From positions 1 through 21,538 of IMG/VR virus record IMGVR_UViG_3300032086_003016: DNA of 21,538 nucleotides; one strand, written 5' to 3'. Every line of letters begins with the position of its first letter. Position 1 is the stretch's first letter. Below, one piece after another: positions 1-8,052 of the stretch. Under the pieces are notes generated by a model, which worked only from the letters and a program-made list of their open reading frames with translations, made no database searches and had not been told where the DNA came from. The DNA is from a virus. Position numbers and translations under genes: made by a program.

Positions 1-659
1 TTGCTGACCAGATTGCCTGAAGCAGACAGGTCTGAGAAGTTCGCACGGTTTGTTGCAGATGCAACCAACAGCTTTGGATTGCCGCCGTCTGACCATGCGT
101 CCTGCATCCCGTCCTCAATCAGAGCCAGTGTCAGTGCACGGTCATCACCGCCTGTCACTGTGTCCGTGCCATCGCCAGTTGCAAATGCACCAGCAGTCGC
201 GCCAACTGAACCGTTGGTTATCCAGCATGACAGTGAAGCTGACTTGCGAGGTGATGAAGCTGAACGTGCTACATCTGTGTCACCGATTGACTTTTCTATG
301 TCGCGACGTAGCTCCAACGATTTTAAAACTCGCTGATAACTCAGTTCACGGTCGCGGCCCGCTTTATCGACGGCTTCTAGTGTCCCCGATACAGCCACGT
401 CTTTGACGCTTATCTGATGGTAATTACCGAATCTCTGAGTGCTCGTGGGCGTAGCAAATGTAGCATCTGCCCCTTCTGCAACGTGGTTGTTTGTTGCGGC
501 GGCGGCTAATTCCTGAACTTGCCATTCAGTGAAAATGCCGTTTGAGGTTTCTTTTTTCAATGCTGAAAAAATTGGGCACTCATCGGGGTCAATCCGATAA
601 ATTACGTCTGCCAGTTGCTCGCGCTCACCGACAGCAGTTGCGGTAGTATGGGTTGCCAT
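1..659 (-). CDS. Major capsid protein, SU10/DUF5309 type (C-terminus cut by window edge)
   Basis: Minus-strand reading frame open from ATG at 659 to the window edge, 219 residues visible. It would form the icosahedral head shell. The N-terminus has the layout I know from the SU10 (DUF5309) capsid family: a segment with LADVIYRIDPDECPIFSAL, then FTEWQVQELAAAATNNHVAEG, then RFGNYHQISVKDVAVSGT, then a helix with SYQRVLKSLELRRDIEKSI. A GAAGGGA ribosome site lies about 8 bases before the ATG. It follows the scaffold gene by 15 bases, the usual scaffold-capsid order. Family assignment is from memory of conserved segments, without an alignment; the call is strong. The plus-strand frames over this stretch are shadows. 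Confidence 0.93.
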   Translation of the reverse strand, partial: MATHTTATAVGEREQLADVIYRIDPDECPIFSALKKETSNGIFTEWQVQELAAAATNNHVAEGADATFATPTSTQRFGNYHQISVKDVAVSGTLEAVDKAGRDRELSYQRVLKSLELRRDIEKSIGDTDVARSASSPRKSASLSCWITNGSVGATAGAFATGDGTDTVTGGDDRALTLALIEDGMQDAWSDGGNPKLLVASATNRANFSDLSASGNLVS

Positions 660-674
660 GATTTTATTCCCTTC

Positions 675-1682
675 TTAGCTTTTTCCCATTAAAAGATCGA
701 CAGCGGCATCTACAGACCTTTCTCTATTGAGGCGGTCCATCGCCTTTTGTCGTTGACGACTGACAACTTGAGCCTTTGTCTTTGGTTGCCCTGACTTAGC
801 CATCTTGGGAGCTTTGGCCGCTTTTTTCTTCGCGGCGGGTTTCTTCTGTTGAAGATTATCCCACTGCCACGCCTTATAAAGCAGTTCGATTGCCCGTGCG
901 TCTGACGCATTTGCAATCTCTTCTTCTGAGAAGCCAATCCGCCGCTGTGCGTACTCAATGACCTGCATCCGCTCATTGTTGCGAACTTCGTCATTTTGCC
1001 ACTGCGGGATGCGGTTCAGCATCTCCTTCTTTTGTTCAGCAAGCCGCTGTTTCATGGCCTGCTGTTGCTCCTGCATCTGCTGTTGGGCTACCGCTTGCCT
1101 TTCGGCTTCTACTTGGCGGGCATATTCCTTTTGTTGGTCTAATTGCGCCTTGTAAACGATTAAGTCCTCAGCAGAGTATTGCTTTGCCAGTTCAGCCCAG
1201 TCAGGTTCCTGTTGGTTTGCCTGCTGTAACTGTGCGGACAACTGTTCAAGTTGTTGTGCGTAGGTGTCCCTCATCTGCTTCACTTGCGCGGCCTCTGATT
1301 CAAAAGCCTTGCGTTGCTCTGCGAGTTCTTGACTACGCTTTGTGTATGCTTGCTGTCGGGAGTACCCGTTCAGCAGTTCCTCTTCCGTGACCTCATACTC
1401 TTCACCGTCGACGCGAACAGTGTATGTCTGAGGTTGGTCGGGCTCTGCCTCTTCGTCATCCTCTTCAACTTCATACTCACCCTCTTCATCATCCTCGACA
1501 TATTCGACCTCTTCAGTCTCAGTCTCGGCCTCTGCTTCAAGTGTCGGGGCTTCTTCCACTTCCGTGGCTTCTTCCCCTTGCCGCCCTTCGCTTTCCGTAT
1601 CCTTAACGGGTGGAGTTGCTAACAGGGATTCAATGGCTTCGTTCATAGATAACTGGCCAGTCTCTTGCGAGTTATTGTCCAT
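675..1682 (-). CDS. Head scaffolding protein
   Basis: 335 aa. It probably guides assembly of the capsid shell and is then lost or degraded. Residues about 25-85 are extremely acidic (runs of Glu and Asp), about 115-225 are Gln/Glu/Ala/Lys rich with a strong coiled-coil look, and the C-terminus is basic (PAAKKKAAKAPKMAKS region, then RQRQKAMDRLNRERS). An acidic N-terminal half, a central helix and a basic C-terminal capsid-binding end are typical of phage scaffolds, which diverge too fast for sequence matching. The position directly upstream of the capsid gene supports the call. AAGGAAG precedes the ATG. No protease domain is visible. Confidence 0.8.
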   Translation of the reverse strand: MDNNSQETGQLSMNEAIESLLATPPVKDTESEGRQGEEATEVEEAPTLEAEAETETEEVEYVEDDEEGEYEVEEDDEEAEPDQPQTYTVRVDGEEYEVTEEELLNGYSRQQAYTKRSQELAEQRKAFESEAAQVKQMRDTYAQQLEQLSAQLQQANQQEPDWAELAKQYSAEDLIVYKAQLDQQKEYARQVEAERQAVAQQQMQEQQQAMKQRLAEQKKEMLNRIPQWQNDEVRNNERMQVIEYAQRRIGFSEEEIANASDARAIELLYKAWQWDNLQQKKPAAKKKAAKAPKMAKSGQPKTKAQVVSRQRQKAMDRLNRERSVDAAVDLLMGKS

Positions 1683-1684
1683 TA

Positions 1685-1972
1685 CTACTTCCTTTTCTCA
1701 AATTTTACACGGTTTTGCAACTCATCGAGTTGCGCCTTTGCCAACTTGCCGGAGGTAACTACCTGTTCAAGATAGTCTTTTACTGCCGCCAAGTTCTGAC
1801 ATAACATATACAGCCGTTCACGGTTTTGTGAATCTTCCACAGAACTGTTTTTCCACGCCTGTATAAAATCTGTTTCAAGTTTGTCAAATGCTTCATTTAA
1901 TAACTCGTCTCTCAATAAACTAGCGGCTCTGTCACCTCTGCTTATCTGCTCCCTCGCCTTACCTTCATTCAT
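1685..1972 (-). CDS. Small alpha-helical protein between portal and scaffold, unknown function
   Basis: 95 aa, charged and almost entirely helical in appearance (RDELLNEAFDKLETDFIQAW, then LYMLCQNLAAVKDYLEQVV). It starts on a TAATG overlap with the stop of the preceding gene and has no clear ribosome site of its own, so translation is probably coupled. It ends two bases before the scaffold start. I do not recognise a named family. Small helical proteins at this place in head operons can be accessory assembly factors, but that is only inferred from position. Confidence 0.8.
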   Translation of the reverse strand: MNEGKAREQISRGDRAASLLRDELLNEAFDKLETDFIQAWKNSSVEDSQNRERLYMLCQNLAAVKDYLEQVVTSGKLAKAQLDELQNRVKFEKRK

Positions 1973-3135
1973 TAGATTAACGTATACCCCGTCATGTCAT
2001 ATGGATCCTGAAAATACTCCACATTTGTAGGCCGTCTGAACGCCATGTTCATTGCCTCAAATGCCGCTGGGTCCTGACCCGCAAGTAACCCACCGTATGT
2101 GTCTATAGGCTGGTCCAGCAGCCCAAGTCGCAAGAACCTACCAGTTGTCGGGAAATAACCATCCTCTGGCATGATAAGCCCATCGCGGATCATTGACCGC
2201 TCTTCTTCCTCTTCTTCTGTAATAGGTTTGATGGAAACCTGCTCTTCTTGTTGTGGGCCGTCATCACTGCTGTAAGCTGGTCTAATCAGGTTCTCAAACG
2301 GGCCCCTGTAGCTGTCGTCCTTAGGGCCGGAGTAAGTTGTAATGCCAAAGCGGTTGTTATACTTCAACTCGCCTTTGCCAACCTTGGTTGTGATATCGCC
2401 AGTTGCGCGGTCTATCTCTCCGCCCATGCTTAAGAGGGTGCCGTAGTCTTTGAACCCAGCCTCTCGGTCTTGCTCCTCGCCAGTGAAAAAACTTTTTACT
2501 TTGCCGAATATATCACTGCCAAAAGACGGTCTGGGGTCCGCTGTGAGGTCGAACATATCTTCGCGCAGTTGAAAAGCGGCTTCCGCCTGCTCTTTTGAAA
2601 CCTCCACCCCGTTTATTTGATAACCCCTTGTACCGTCTGCTTTAGTGTATTCAACTGGCGCGGCGGGGACATTGCCAAAACCAGAAATACCAGAGGGTAT
2701 CAGCATATTCTGAGAAAATGACGGCACACCACTTGCCATAGGGCGCATAAGCTGTGCGTTTGCAAGATTAAAGCTGGGGACATTTATTCCCCCCAACCCC
2801 TGAACAAAACCTAAATTTCTATAAATTGGATTATTAAACAAATTTGCATTTCGTTGCGCGATAAATGCTTGCTCAGGTGTACCGACATGACCAAGCCCTG
2901 TCTTTTGACGTATTGCTGTGTTAATGGCAGTCATGGCTTGCAGTTCTTCTAAAGACGGCTGGTCGGAGCCACCGTCATCAGAAAAATCGAACCCACCACC
3001 TAATATGCCGCCAGAGCCACCAGCGGCGGCTTGGGCGGCTAGTTCAGCTTCATACGGGTCGTTGTAGCCCTCGGTAGCACCGCCGCCTATTGTTGTGCCG
3101 CCCGCAAGAAAACCGTCTGGAATTGAAATTGCCAT
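1972..3135 (-). CDS. Unknown protein downstream of portal, probable virion component
   Basis: 387 aa with a Gly-rich, low-complexity N-terminus (GGTTIGGGATEG and GGSGGILGGGFDF), an acidic stretch near residues 285-310 (TEEEEEER) and no catalytic motif that I can see. The SD GAGGTAG lies inside the last codons of the portal gene and its ATG is 2 bases after the portal stop. Position in the head operon suggests a head-associated or ejected structural protein. Function not recognised. Confidence 0.8.
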   Translation of the reverse strand: MAISIPDGFLAGGTTIGGGATEGYNDPYEAELAAQAAAGGSGGILGGGFDFSDDGGSDQPSLEELQAMTAINTAIRQKTGLGHVGTPEQAFIAQRNANLFNNPIYRNLGFVQGLGGINVPSFNLANAQLMRPMASGVPSFSQNMLIPSGISGFGNVPAAPVEYTKADGTRGYQINGVEVSKEQAEAAFQLREDMFDLTADPRPSFGSDIFGKVKSFFTGEEQDREAGFKDYGTLLSMGGEIDRATGDITTKVGKGELKYNNRFGITTYSGPKDDSYRGPFENLIRPAYSSDDGPQQEEQVSIKPITEEEEEERSMIRDGLIMPEDGYFPTTGRFLRLGLLDQPIDTYGGLLAGQDPAAFEAMNMAFRRPTNVEYFQDPYDMTGYTLI

Positions 3136-3137
3136 AG

Positions 3138-5144
3138 CTACCTCGGTAAGTTAGTGCTGATCTCAGCATCGGTTGCGGCTTTTATTGCCCTTAGTTCAGC
3201 TTCAGCGGCAAGTTCCTGTCGGCGCAGTTCTAGTTCCGCCTCCATCTTCTCACGCTCTAGCTGTAATTCCATCATCATGCGTTCCCGCTTCAGGGCCATT
3301 TCTTGCTGGAGCTTGGCCATCTCTGTTGCGTTTGCGTCTTGCTGTGGCTGTTGGGCCATTTGCTGTTGCGCCATCTGAATCTGTTGCGGGCTGTTAAAGA
3401 ACTGGTCAGCGTCCTTGAACCCGCCAATCTCTGCAATGGACCGCAAAGTGTTGACATACTGAGCCATGCTAACAGCCGGATTGTTTGGCCCCAACTGCAT
3501 CAGGATTTGCTCTTGCTTGGCCGCAATCTGTGTCAGGAACGCAATCTTCTGCTCATCGTCTGCTGTGCCCAGACCAACCTGCACAACCACGTCAAACTCG
3601 CTGTGCCACTCGCGGGGGTCAATCGGCACAAAATTATTCCGCAGACGAACTATGCGCGGCTTCTGGTCGTACTTGGTAATGAGGTGCAGTAAACCCTTGA
3701 ACAAGTCCTTGACACCGCACTCTGCCATTGTGCGGGCGTAAGATTCCAACTTGACCTGTGCGCCCCGTACAGTCGCGCTGATTGCGCTGGCTGTAGTTGA
3801 CTGCAATGCGTTTGCATCGAGCCCTTGTGAGGCTTTGCTCATGCCAGTGCGCTGTTCTTTGATGCTGTCGATATAATCCATCAATGGGCGTACTTCGCCG
3901 CCAACTGGGGTGCCAGTAATCGGCTGAATCATGCCCTGTTGACGCATACGGATGATACCGCCAGCGGTTCCGTCCAGAACGTCATCAATATTTACCTGAC
4001 CCTCGACAACACCCATTCTGGGTAGTGTAGAGCTATAAACACTGTCGAGGTACTGCCGGAGCAGTGTGGACTTGATAACCTGTAAATCCTCTGTCATGTC
4101 GTACACAGAGCGGCCTATCAGGCGGTGCGGCATAAGCACGGGGCTGACAACAGCAAACGGGATATGGTCAAATGGCTCGTTGTGCAGTATTTCGTCACCG
4201 CCCTCGCCGATAGCGCAGACGCGGCGCAGTTCAGCAATGCCGTCACCGTCATAGTCAACCCGCATGACGCACTCATAATAGATGACCTCGGCTAGTGTCG
4301 GGTCAGCGGCATCAGTGCCTGTGTTTGCCTCAATGTCCTGAAAGCGGTTGGTGCGCTCCTCGTCCACGTCAATGCTGGAGGTGCCTGCATGGGCTTCCAC
4401 AATGTCGCGGTCATATCCCATAGCCACAAGGTCGGAGACAGTCATCACGGTGCGGTGTGCTACAAAGTGAGCGTCCTCCAGTGAGGTCGCACGACGGTTT
4501 ACGAGAAACTCCTCCGGCGGCACATTCTCAACTTTAATCTTGCCTGTCTTTTCTGTAATGCGAACCTTCAGGCTGTAGGTCATATCCATTGGGACCATCT
4601 CGCCTGTTTCGTCTTCCATGTAAGACGCGGCCTGCTCGTTCACAACGCCGATAATTTCCATGTCGGGGTTGGCTAACAATGCTGCCAGTTCAGTCTCGTT
4701 GAGGTTCTCGTATTCTTCCTCGCGGATATCTTCTGATTCATCCCAGTAATATTTAACGACACCTAGTCTAAAAAGGAGCGCATCCTTGAACCAGTTGTGA
4801 AGAATCTTATAGCCAGAATTATCGTGATTTAAAATGTAATTACAGTAATCTGTGATCTGCTCGGCTTTTTGCTGGTCCTCGCTGGTGCGGGCATTGAAGC
4901 GGACGTACTGGTCATTGGCTGTAAACACCCGCATGAGGTTGGGCATGATAGCCTCAATGGTGTCAGACACTTCCGTGCTGATAACCTGTGACCGGCCTTC
5001 GACTTCATTGCCCATAGGTTCGCCAAGGTAGAAGTCCATAGCGCGAATACGCTCCTGACTGAACTCTGTGTCAAAGTGGTTCAGACTGTCGCGTATCTCA
5101 GACGAAACAATGCTGTTAAGCTGATAATCGTCCATCTCTGCCAT
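3138..5144 (-). CDS. Portal protein, P22-like
   Basis: 668 aa. It would form the dodecameric ring at the capsid vertex through which DNA is packaged and ejected. The N-terminal region (EVEGRSQVISTEVSDTIEAI, then LMRVFTANDQYVRF) is characteristic of P22-like portals. The middle carries IPFAVVSPVLMPHRLIGRSV and a helix with GMSKASQGLDANALQ. The C-terminal 80 residues are a Gln/Glu/Arg-rich coiled coil (barrel/crown equivalent). I chose the ATG at 5144, where the portal-like sequence begins and an AAAGGGAAAG site lies upstream. The frame stays open to 5237, but those 31 codons are Arg-rich and overlap the gene before. Length fits large P22-type portals. Confidence 0.93.
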   Translation of the reverse strand: MAEMDDYQLNSIVSSEIRDSLNHFDTEFSQERIRAMDFYLGEPMGNEVEGRSQVISTEVSDTIEAIMPNLMRVFTANDQYVRFNARTSEDQQKAEQITDYCNYILNHDNSGYKILHNWFKDALLFRLGVVKYYWDESEDIREEEYENLNETELAALLANPDMEIIGVVNEQAASYMEDETGEMVPMDMTYSLKVRITEKTGKIKVENVPPEEFLVNRRATSLEDAHFVAHRTVMTVSDLVAMGYDRDIVEAHAGTSSIDVDEERTNRFQDIEANTGTDAADPTLAEVIYYECVMRVDYDGDGIAELRRVCAIGEGGDEILHNEPFDHIPFAVVSPVLMPHRLIGRSVYDMTEDLQVIKSTLLRQYLDSVYSSTLPRMGVVEGQVNIDDVLDGTAGGIIRMRQQGMIQPITGTPVGGEVRPLMDYIDSIKEQRTGMSKASQGLDANALQSTTASAISATVRGAQVKLESYARTMAECGVKDLFKGLLHLITKYDQKPRIVRLRNNFVPIDPREWHSEFDVVVQVGLGTADDEQKIAFLTQIAAKQEQILMQLGPNNPAVSMAQYVNTLRSIAEIGGFKDADQFFNSPQQIQMAQQQMAQQPQQDANATEMAKLQQEMALKRERMMMELQLEREKMEAELELRRQELAAEAELRAIKAATDAEISTNLPR

Positions 5145-5307
5145 TTTTCTTTCCCTTTGGCTTTGCCTTTGCACCGTGCAGGCACTTGGCCTTGCTGTCG
5201 CACATCTTACGAGAGACGCACCCCGTGCACCTCTCAAACACTTCCGCTACTGGCTCAACTCTCTGCCGCACTGGGCGAGGCCGCCGCATGACCTTTACAA
5301 CCTGCAT
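5116..5307 (-). CDS. Cys4 miniprotein with basic tail (paralogue of 5512-5700)
   Basis: 63 aa. Four cysteines with spacing C-x2-C-x5-C-x5-C (CTGCVSRKMCDSKAKC) would suit one zinc ion, followed by a Lys-rich tail (KAKPKGKKNGR). The gene begins on the stop of the 70-aa gene (position 5307) and overlaps the portal start by 29 bases in another frame. The cysteine spacing is identical to that of the 62-aa protein at 5512-5700. No family recognised; a nucleic-acid-binding role is a guess from the zinc-like site and basic tail. Confidence 0.7.
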   Translation of the reverse strand: MQVVKVMRRPRPVRQRVEPVAEVFERCTGCVSRKMCDSKAKCLHGAKAKPKGKKNGRDGRLSA

Positions 5308-5519
5308 CAGTCTGACGAAAAAATCCCAGTCTGGCCTGTGTAAACCTGCCGAGCCCTCGCCGGACGCTTGGGGCGAGACTTGGGGCCTGTCACGGGCTGA
5401 CCTCTTGTGCTGGCCCTCATATTTGTCTTAACTTTGTCAGCCGGAGTATTCATCGGGTGATTAGGGTTTGCATAGGTTGGCCGTGATATTGGGCCTGTAA
5501 CATTCTTATAATTAGGCAT
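5307..5519 (-). CDS. Small basic Pro-rich protein, unknown function
   Basis: 70 aa, rich in Pro, Arg, Lys and Asn, with little predicted order (ISRPTYANPNHPMN, then GPKSRPKRPARARQ). It overlaps the end of the preceding Cys4 gene by 8 bases and its stop is shared with the start of the next one, so it sits in the middle of a translationally linked trio just upstream of the portal. No family or motif recognised. Confidence 0.65.
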   Translation of the reverse strand: MPNYKNVTGPISRPTYANPNHPMNTPADKVKTNMRASTRGQPVTGPKSRPKRPARARQVYTGQTGIFSSD

Positions 5520-5700
5520 CTTTTTTCGCCTTTTTCTTGCCAGATTTAATTTTGCCAGTCATACCGATACCATCGGTTGTCATCACTGGGTGAGACACTG
5601 GCTCAGGTAGTATATCACCTTCGCCGCCTATTTTATAGGCTATGCACCGTTCTTGTGGCCCACAACGGTGCGGGTATGGGCAGTGTTCGCATATATTCAT
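5512..5700 (-). CDS. Cys4 miniprotein with basic tail (first of the pair)
   Basis: 62 aa. The N-terminus has CEHCPYPHRCGPQERC, again C-x2-C-x5-C-x5-C, and the C-terminus is Lys-rich (KIKSGKKKAKKDA). AAAAGGA lies about 8 bases before the ATG. This is the first gene of the portal-capsid segment to the left of the embedded plus-strand gene; its start lies next to that gene's promoter region. A zinc-binding knuckle is likely from the cysteines. Function unknown. Confidence 0.7.
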   Translation of the reverse strand: MNICEHCPYPHRCGPQERCIAYKIGGEGDILPEPVSHPVMTTDGIGMTGKIKSGKKKAKKDA

Positions 5701-5701
5701 G

Positions 5702-5742
5702 TTTACAATTCCTTTTTCTATGATATACTCTTAGCCTGTAGT
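5702..5742 (+). promoter_or_regulatory. Promoter for the embedded plus-strand gene
   Basis: TTTACA at 5702-5707 and TATACT at 5724-5729 are 16 bases apart, a good sigma-70-like pair. The following CTTAGCCTGTAGT (5730-5742) is a close variant of the ACTTAGCCTATAGT element found before the gene at 8749. The gene's SD follows immediately (AAAGGAGG). Confidence 0.6.
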
Positions 5743-5755
5743 AAAGGAGGACATA

Positions 5756-5929
5756 ATGACCAACCCACCACAATCACAAAGAGAGTTATTAATGGCTCTT
5801 ATTGAAAAGGTTGTTTCGCAAGACATCTCTGATCCAGAACTCTTAGAGAAGCACCTAGATGTTATAGATAACTTTATCTGCGAATTATTAGATATAGACA
5901 AGTCTAGCAACCCCTCGTATTCCCTTTAA
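5756..5929 (+). CDS. 57-aa plus-strand protein embedded in the late minus-strand region
   Basis: 57 aa, acidic and helical (RELLMALIEKVVSQDI, then DNFICELLDIDKSS). It has its own promoter and a perfect AAAGGAGG site 6 bases before the ATG, so it is likely real despite its size. It points against the surrounding head genes, and its TAA overlaps the stop codon of the convergent 474-aa gene (shared TTTAAA). A single-gene accessory cassette is likely. Function not recognised. Confidence 0.7.
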   Translation: MTNPPQSQRELLMALIEKVVSQDISDPELLEKHLDVIDNFICELLDIDKSSNPSYSL

Positions 5930-7350
5930 AACAAAATACCTAAATTCTGCCCCTCCTCAATAAACTGGCTTATTCTGTCAGCGTATTGAGGAGTTATTTT
6001 TTGTCTAGTAAAGGCAGTAGGCATGGTGATTGCTCTGTAATCAGAAGTTACAGGGGCATTTCGAGCCCTGCGAGGACTAAGAAGATCAGGGGCGGCAATT
6101 TCAAATGGAATTTTGCCAAACCCTAAACTACCCATGTAAGTCAAATCATCACTATCAAAGTTCAATGGGTAAGTCGTGTGTGTTGATTTTCTTAAGCCTT
6201 GTATTGGTGTGGGCGCAAGCATCATCGACTGCCCAACCACACCATCTGGCAAACCTAAAAATTCTTTTTGTGTCGACGCCTTTCTGATGCTTGACATATC
6301 AGGAAAGCCTGCTTTTTGAGCGGCCTTACCTGCCAATTTATCAACAAAAATAGCTCGTAGAATGGGGTCGTCAATTAGTTGTTTTTCTGCGTCTTTACTC
6401 CTAATACCCTTCCAATCAGGGTAAGTTTTTTTAATAAGGTCATCAAATGCTTTGATATCTTTTTTAGATATTTTTGTGTTATCAATAACACGCTTGGCAA
6501 TCTGTGATGTTTGCGAGGAATATATGTCTGACCTTGGCCCCATAAGCAGGGTTGTAAAAATAGGCTCCGAACCTTCTTTAATAACAGTGTTTTGCCTATT
6601 AACTGCTGAACTCATAGGCGATCCACCAGACGCCCAATTCTCAAACCTTCGCGGGTAATAAACCCCGCCCTCTGTCACGAGTTCTTCACTTAAAGGCGTC
6701 CCATCAACACTTTTTACACGTTTACTTATAGAAGTTCTGTCCGCAGGGGTGAATATTAACTCACGCCCAATCTGTTCCTGTATATCAATATTCTGTTTTG
6801 GTAGCAGACCACCAACATCGACCTGATCGGAAACCATGCTTGTGTAGGGCCTTATGCTAGGGGTTGAACCACCCAAGTCTGTTGACCTTTCTATAGCCCC
6901 TCTTTTATTTCTTATAGCAACAACAGGGTCATTATACCCGCCCTGAGCGATTTCAATCATCCGTTCAATTTTTGTTCTTGGCACCTCGTCTAGTAACCCG
7001 CCAAAATAACCACCACCTGCGCCCAGCATAGCTTGGCCTGATTCAGCCGCCGCTTGCCTCGTAGGTGTGCCAACCAGCAAGCCGCCCCCCGTAACCATTC
7101 CGGCCAAGTTTTGTGCAGAAGAAACAGGGTCATCTAGCTCACCGCGATACGCCTGTAGTGGAGCCATAACCGCATCTTGAATGTCTGATAAAATCGGCGG
7201 CACAGCTACCCTGAGCCCCTTGCCCTCAACGGGAACTGTAAATGGCAAAAATGGGCCCAGCATACCAGCAAGCGGGCGGCGGGGTACGCCGTCACCGCTC
7301 ATCATATAATCGAGCATGACCTCATCAGGCGTTGCGAGTAGTCCTTGCAT
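5926..7350 (-). CDS. Large unknown protein, probable virion or ejected protein
   Basis: 474 aa from ATG 7350. An upstream extension to 7440 exists, but those 30 residues are basic and overlap the gene before, and GGAAAGAAGAG precedes 7350. The N-terminal 130 residues are hydrophobic, Gly/Pro rich (GMVTGGGLLVGTP, GAGGGYFGGLLDEVP). The middle has GGVYYPRRFENWASGGSP followed by PIFTTLLMGPRSDIYSS, which loosely recalls segments of phage polyvalent proteins that are ejected into the host. That resemblance is weak and from memory. No nuclease, lysin or protease motif seen. It ends against the convergent 57-aa gene. Confidence 0.8.
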   Translation of the reverse strand: MQGLLATPDEVMLDYMMSGDGVPRRPLAGMLGPFLPFTVPVEGKGLRVAVPPILSDIQDAVMAPLQAYRGELDDPVSSAQNLAGMVTGGGLLVGTPTRQAAAESGQAMLGAGGGYFGGLLDEVPRTKIERMIEIAQGGYNDPVVAIRNKRGAIERSTDLGGSTPSIRPYTSMVSDQVDVGGLLPKQNIDIQEQIGRELIFTPADRTSISKRVKSVDGTPLSEELVTEGGVYYPRRFENWASGGSPMSSAVNRQNTVIKEGSEPIFTTLLMGPRSDIYSSQTSQIAKRVIDNTKISKKDIKAFDDLIKKTYPDWKGIRSKDAEKQLIDDPILRAIFVDKLAGKAAQKAGFPDMSSIRKASTQKEFLGLPDGVVGQSMMLAPTPIQGLRKSTHTTYPLNFDSDDLTYMGSLGFGKIPFEIAAPDLLSPRRARNAPVTSDYRAITMPTAFTRQKITPQYADRISQFIEEGQNLGILF

Positions 7351-7564
7351 TTCTCTTCTTTCCGCTGGCTGTTGTGGACCACTTGACCCGCTTGGGACCA
7401 GTTTTCTTCTTTGCCTCTTTTTTGCTGATCTTGCTTGCAACAGCTTGAGGCCGACAGGCAGGGTATCCCCGCTTCTCGCCCTTCCGCCGTCCGCAGGGTT
7501 CGCCAGTTTTTACGTCAACCCACTTTTCCCCGAACCATTTGCCCAGACCCGCTTGTGCTGGCAT
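7325..7564 (-). CDS. Small basic protein of a conserved phage type, unknown function
   Basis: 79 aa. The segment GLGKWFGEKWVDVKTGEPCG then RRKGEKRGYPACRP is a pattern I recall from small proteins of environmental phages and large viruses (possibly DUF6321-like; label uncertain). The C-terminus is strongly basic (KKEAKKKTGPKR). It starts on a TAATG overlap with the previous gene and overlaps the next by 26 bases. Two cysteines are conserved in this pattern. Function unknown; nucleic-acid contact is a guess from charge. Confidence 0.75.
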   Translation of the reverse strand: MPAQAGLGKWFGEKWVDVKTGEPCGRRKGEKRGYPACRPQAVASKISKKEAKKKTGPKRVKWSTTASGKKRNARTTRNA

Positions 7565-7749
7565 TACGCCCTCTTCACTCTGTTGTCAGAGCCCTTCCAT
7601 TTGCCGCCTTTTTCCTTATACCATTTTGCCGCCCACGCATTTGCGTAAGCGGAGGGGTACACGTCAAACTTTTTCTTTGCGGCAGACTTTGCTCTTGACC
7701 ACAAAGCCGGATTGGTCGGGATTGACTTCTTGCTACTTTTTGCTGGCAT
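7564..7749 (-). CDS. DUF5872-like small protein
   Basis: 61 aa. The core LWSRAKSAAKKKFDVYPSAY followed by ANAWAAKWYKEKGGKW matches what I remember of DUF5872, a family seen in phages, large DNA viruses and some bacteria, with no known function. Two alpha helices around the YPSAYAN motif are likely. Its start overlaps the end of the 33-aa gene by 17 bases, and its stop is linked by TAATG to the next gene. Confidence 0.8.
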   Translation of the reverse strand: MPAKSSKKSIPTNPALWSRAKSAAKKKFDVYPSAYANAWAAKWYKEKGGKWKGSDNRVKRA

Positions 7750-7834
7750 ACTTGCCGCACATGGTTTTAGAGCCCTTGCCCTTTTTGCCCATGTCCTCTT
7801 TCAGCCCTTTTGCCTTATCAGTGCCGTAAGTCAT
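7733..7834 (-). CDS. 33-aa Lys/Gly-rich microprotein
   Basis: MTYGTDKAKGLKEDMGKKGK then GSKTMCGKYASKK. It starts on an ATGA overlap with the 13-codon reading frame upstream and overlaps the DUF5872-like gene by 17 bases. Support is context: it fills the only gap in an otherwise unbroken chain of overlapping frames and shares the Lys/Gly composition of its neighbours. Function unknown. Confidence 0.55.
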   Translation of the reverse strand: MTYGTDKAKGLKEDMGKKGKGSKTMCGKYASKK

Positions 7835-7872
7835 TTTTTCTTACCGCCTTTGCCTTTTTTACCATAACCCAT
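7831..7872 (-). CDS. 13-aa Lys/Gly microprotein
   Basis: MGYGKKGKGGKKK. Only 13 codons, but it has the best ribosome site in the cluster (AAGGAG, 9 bases before the ATG), begins on a TAATG overlap with the 58-aa gene and hands over by ATGA to the 33-aa gene. It may be a real peptide or mainly a coupling cistron that reloads ribosomes. Too short for similarity evidence. Confidence 0.45.
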   Translation of the reverse strand: MGYGKKGKGGKKK

Positions 7873-8048
7873 TACCAGTTACTCCTTGCTTTTTTCTGCG
7901 CTGTTTTTGACAACTGCCCAAAGTGGAACAGCTTTTTCGAGTTCCTCGACATAGACTTGCCCGTCATTAAAGTGCCGTCAGGGTGCTTGTGCATAGCCCC
8001 CTTATGCTCTTTGCCGTCACGGAAGTAATGTTTAACGCCCATGCCCAT
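7872..8048 (-). CDS. 58-aa small basic phage protein
   Basis: The segment VKHYFRDGKEHKGAMHKHPD followed by GTLMTGKSMSRNSKKLFHF resembles a compact family I recall from environmental phages, where a His/Lys-rich beta hairpin is followed by a basic helix. Start taken at ATG 8048, 4 bases after the previous stop; ATG 8042 is an in-frame alternative. No clear SD, so coupling is likely. Function unknown. Confidence 0.7.
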   Translation of the reverse strand: MGMGVKHYFRDGKEHKGAMHKHPDGTLMTGKSMSRNSKKLFHFGQLSKTAQKKARSNW

Positions 8049-8052
8049 CTGA

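Noticed and set aside
1-406. Plus-strand open frames over the left end
   Set aside because: They lie opposite the major capsid gene, whose minus-strand frame matches a known family.
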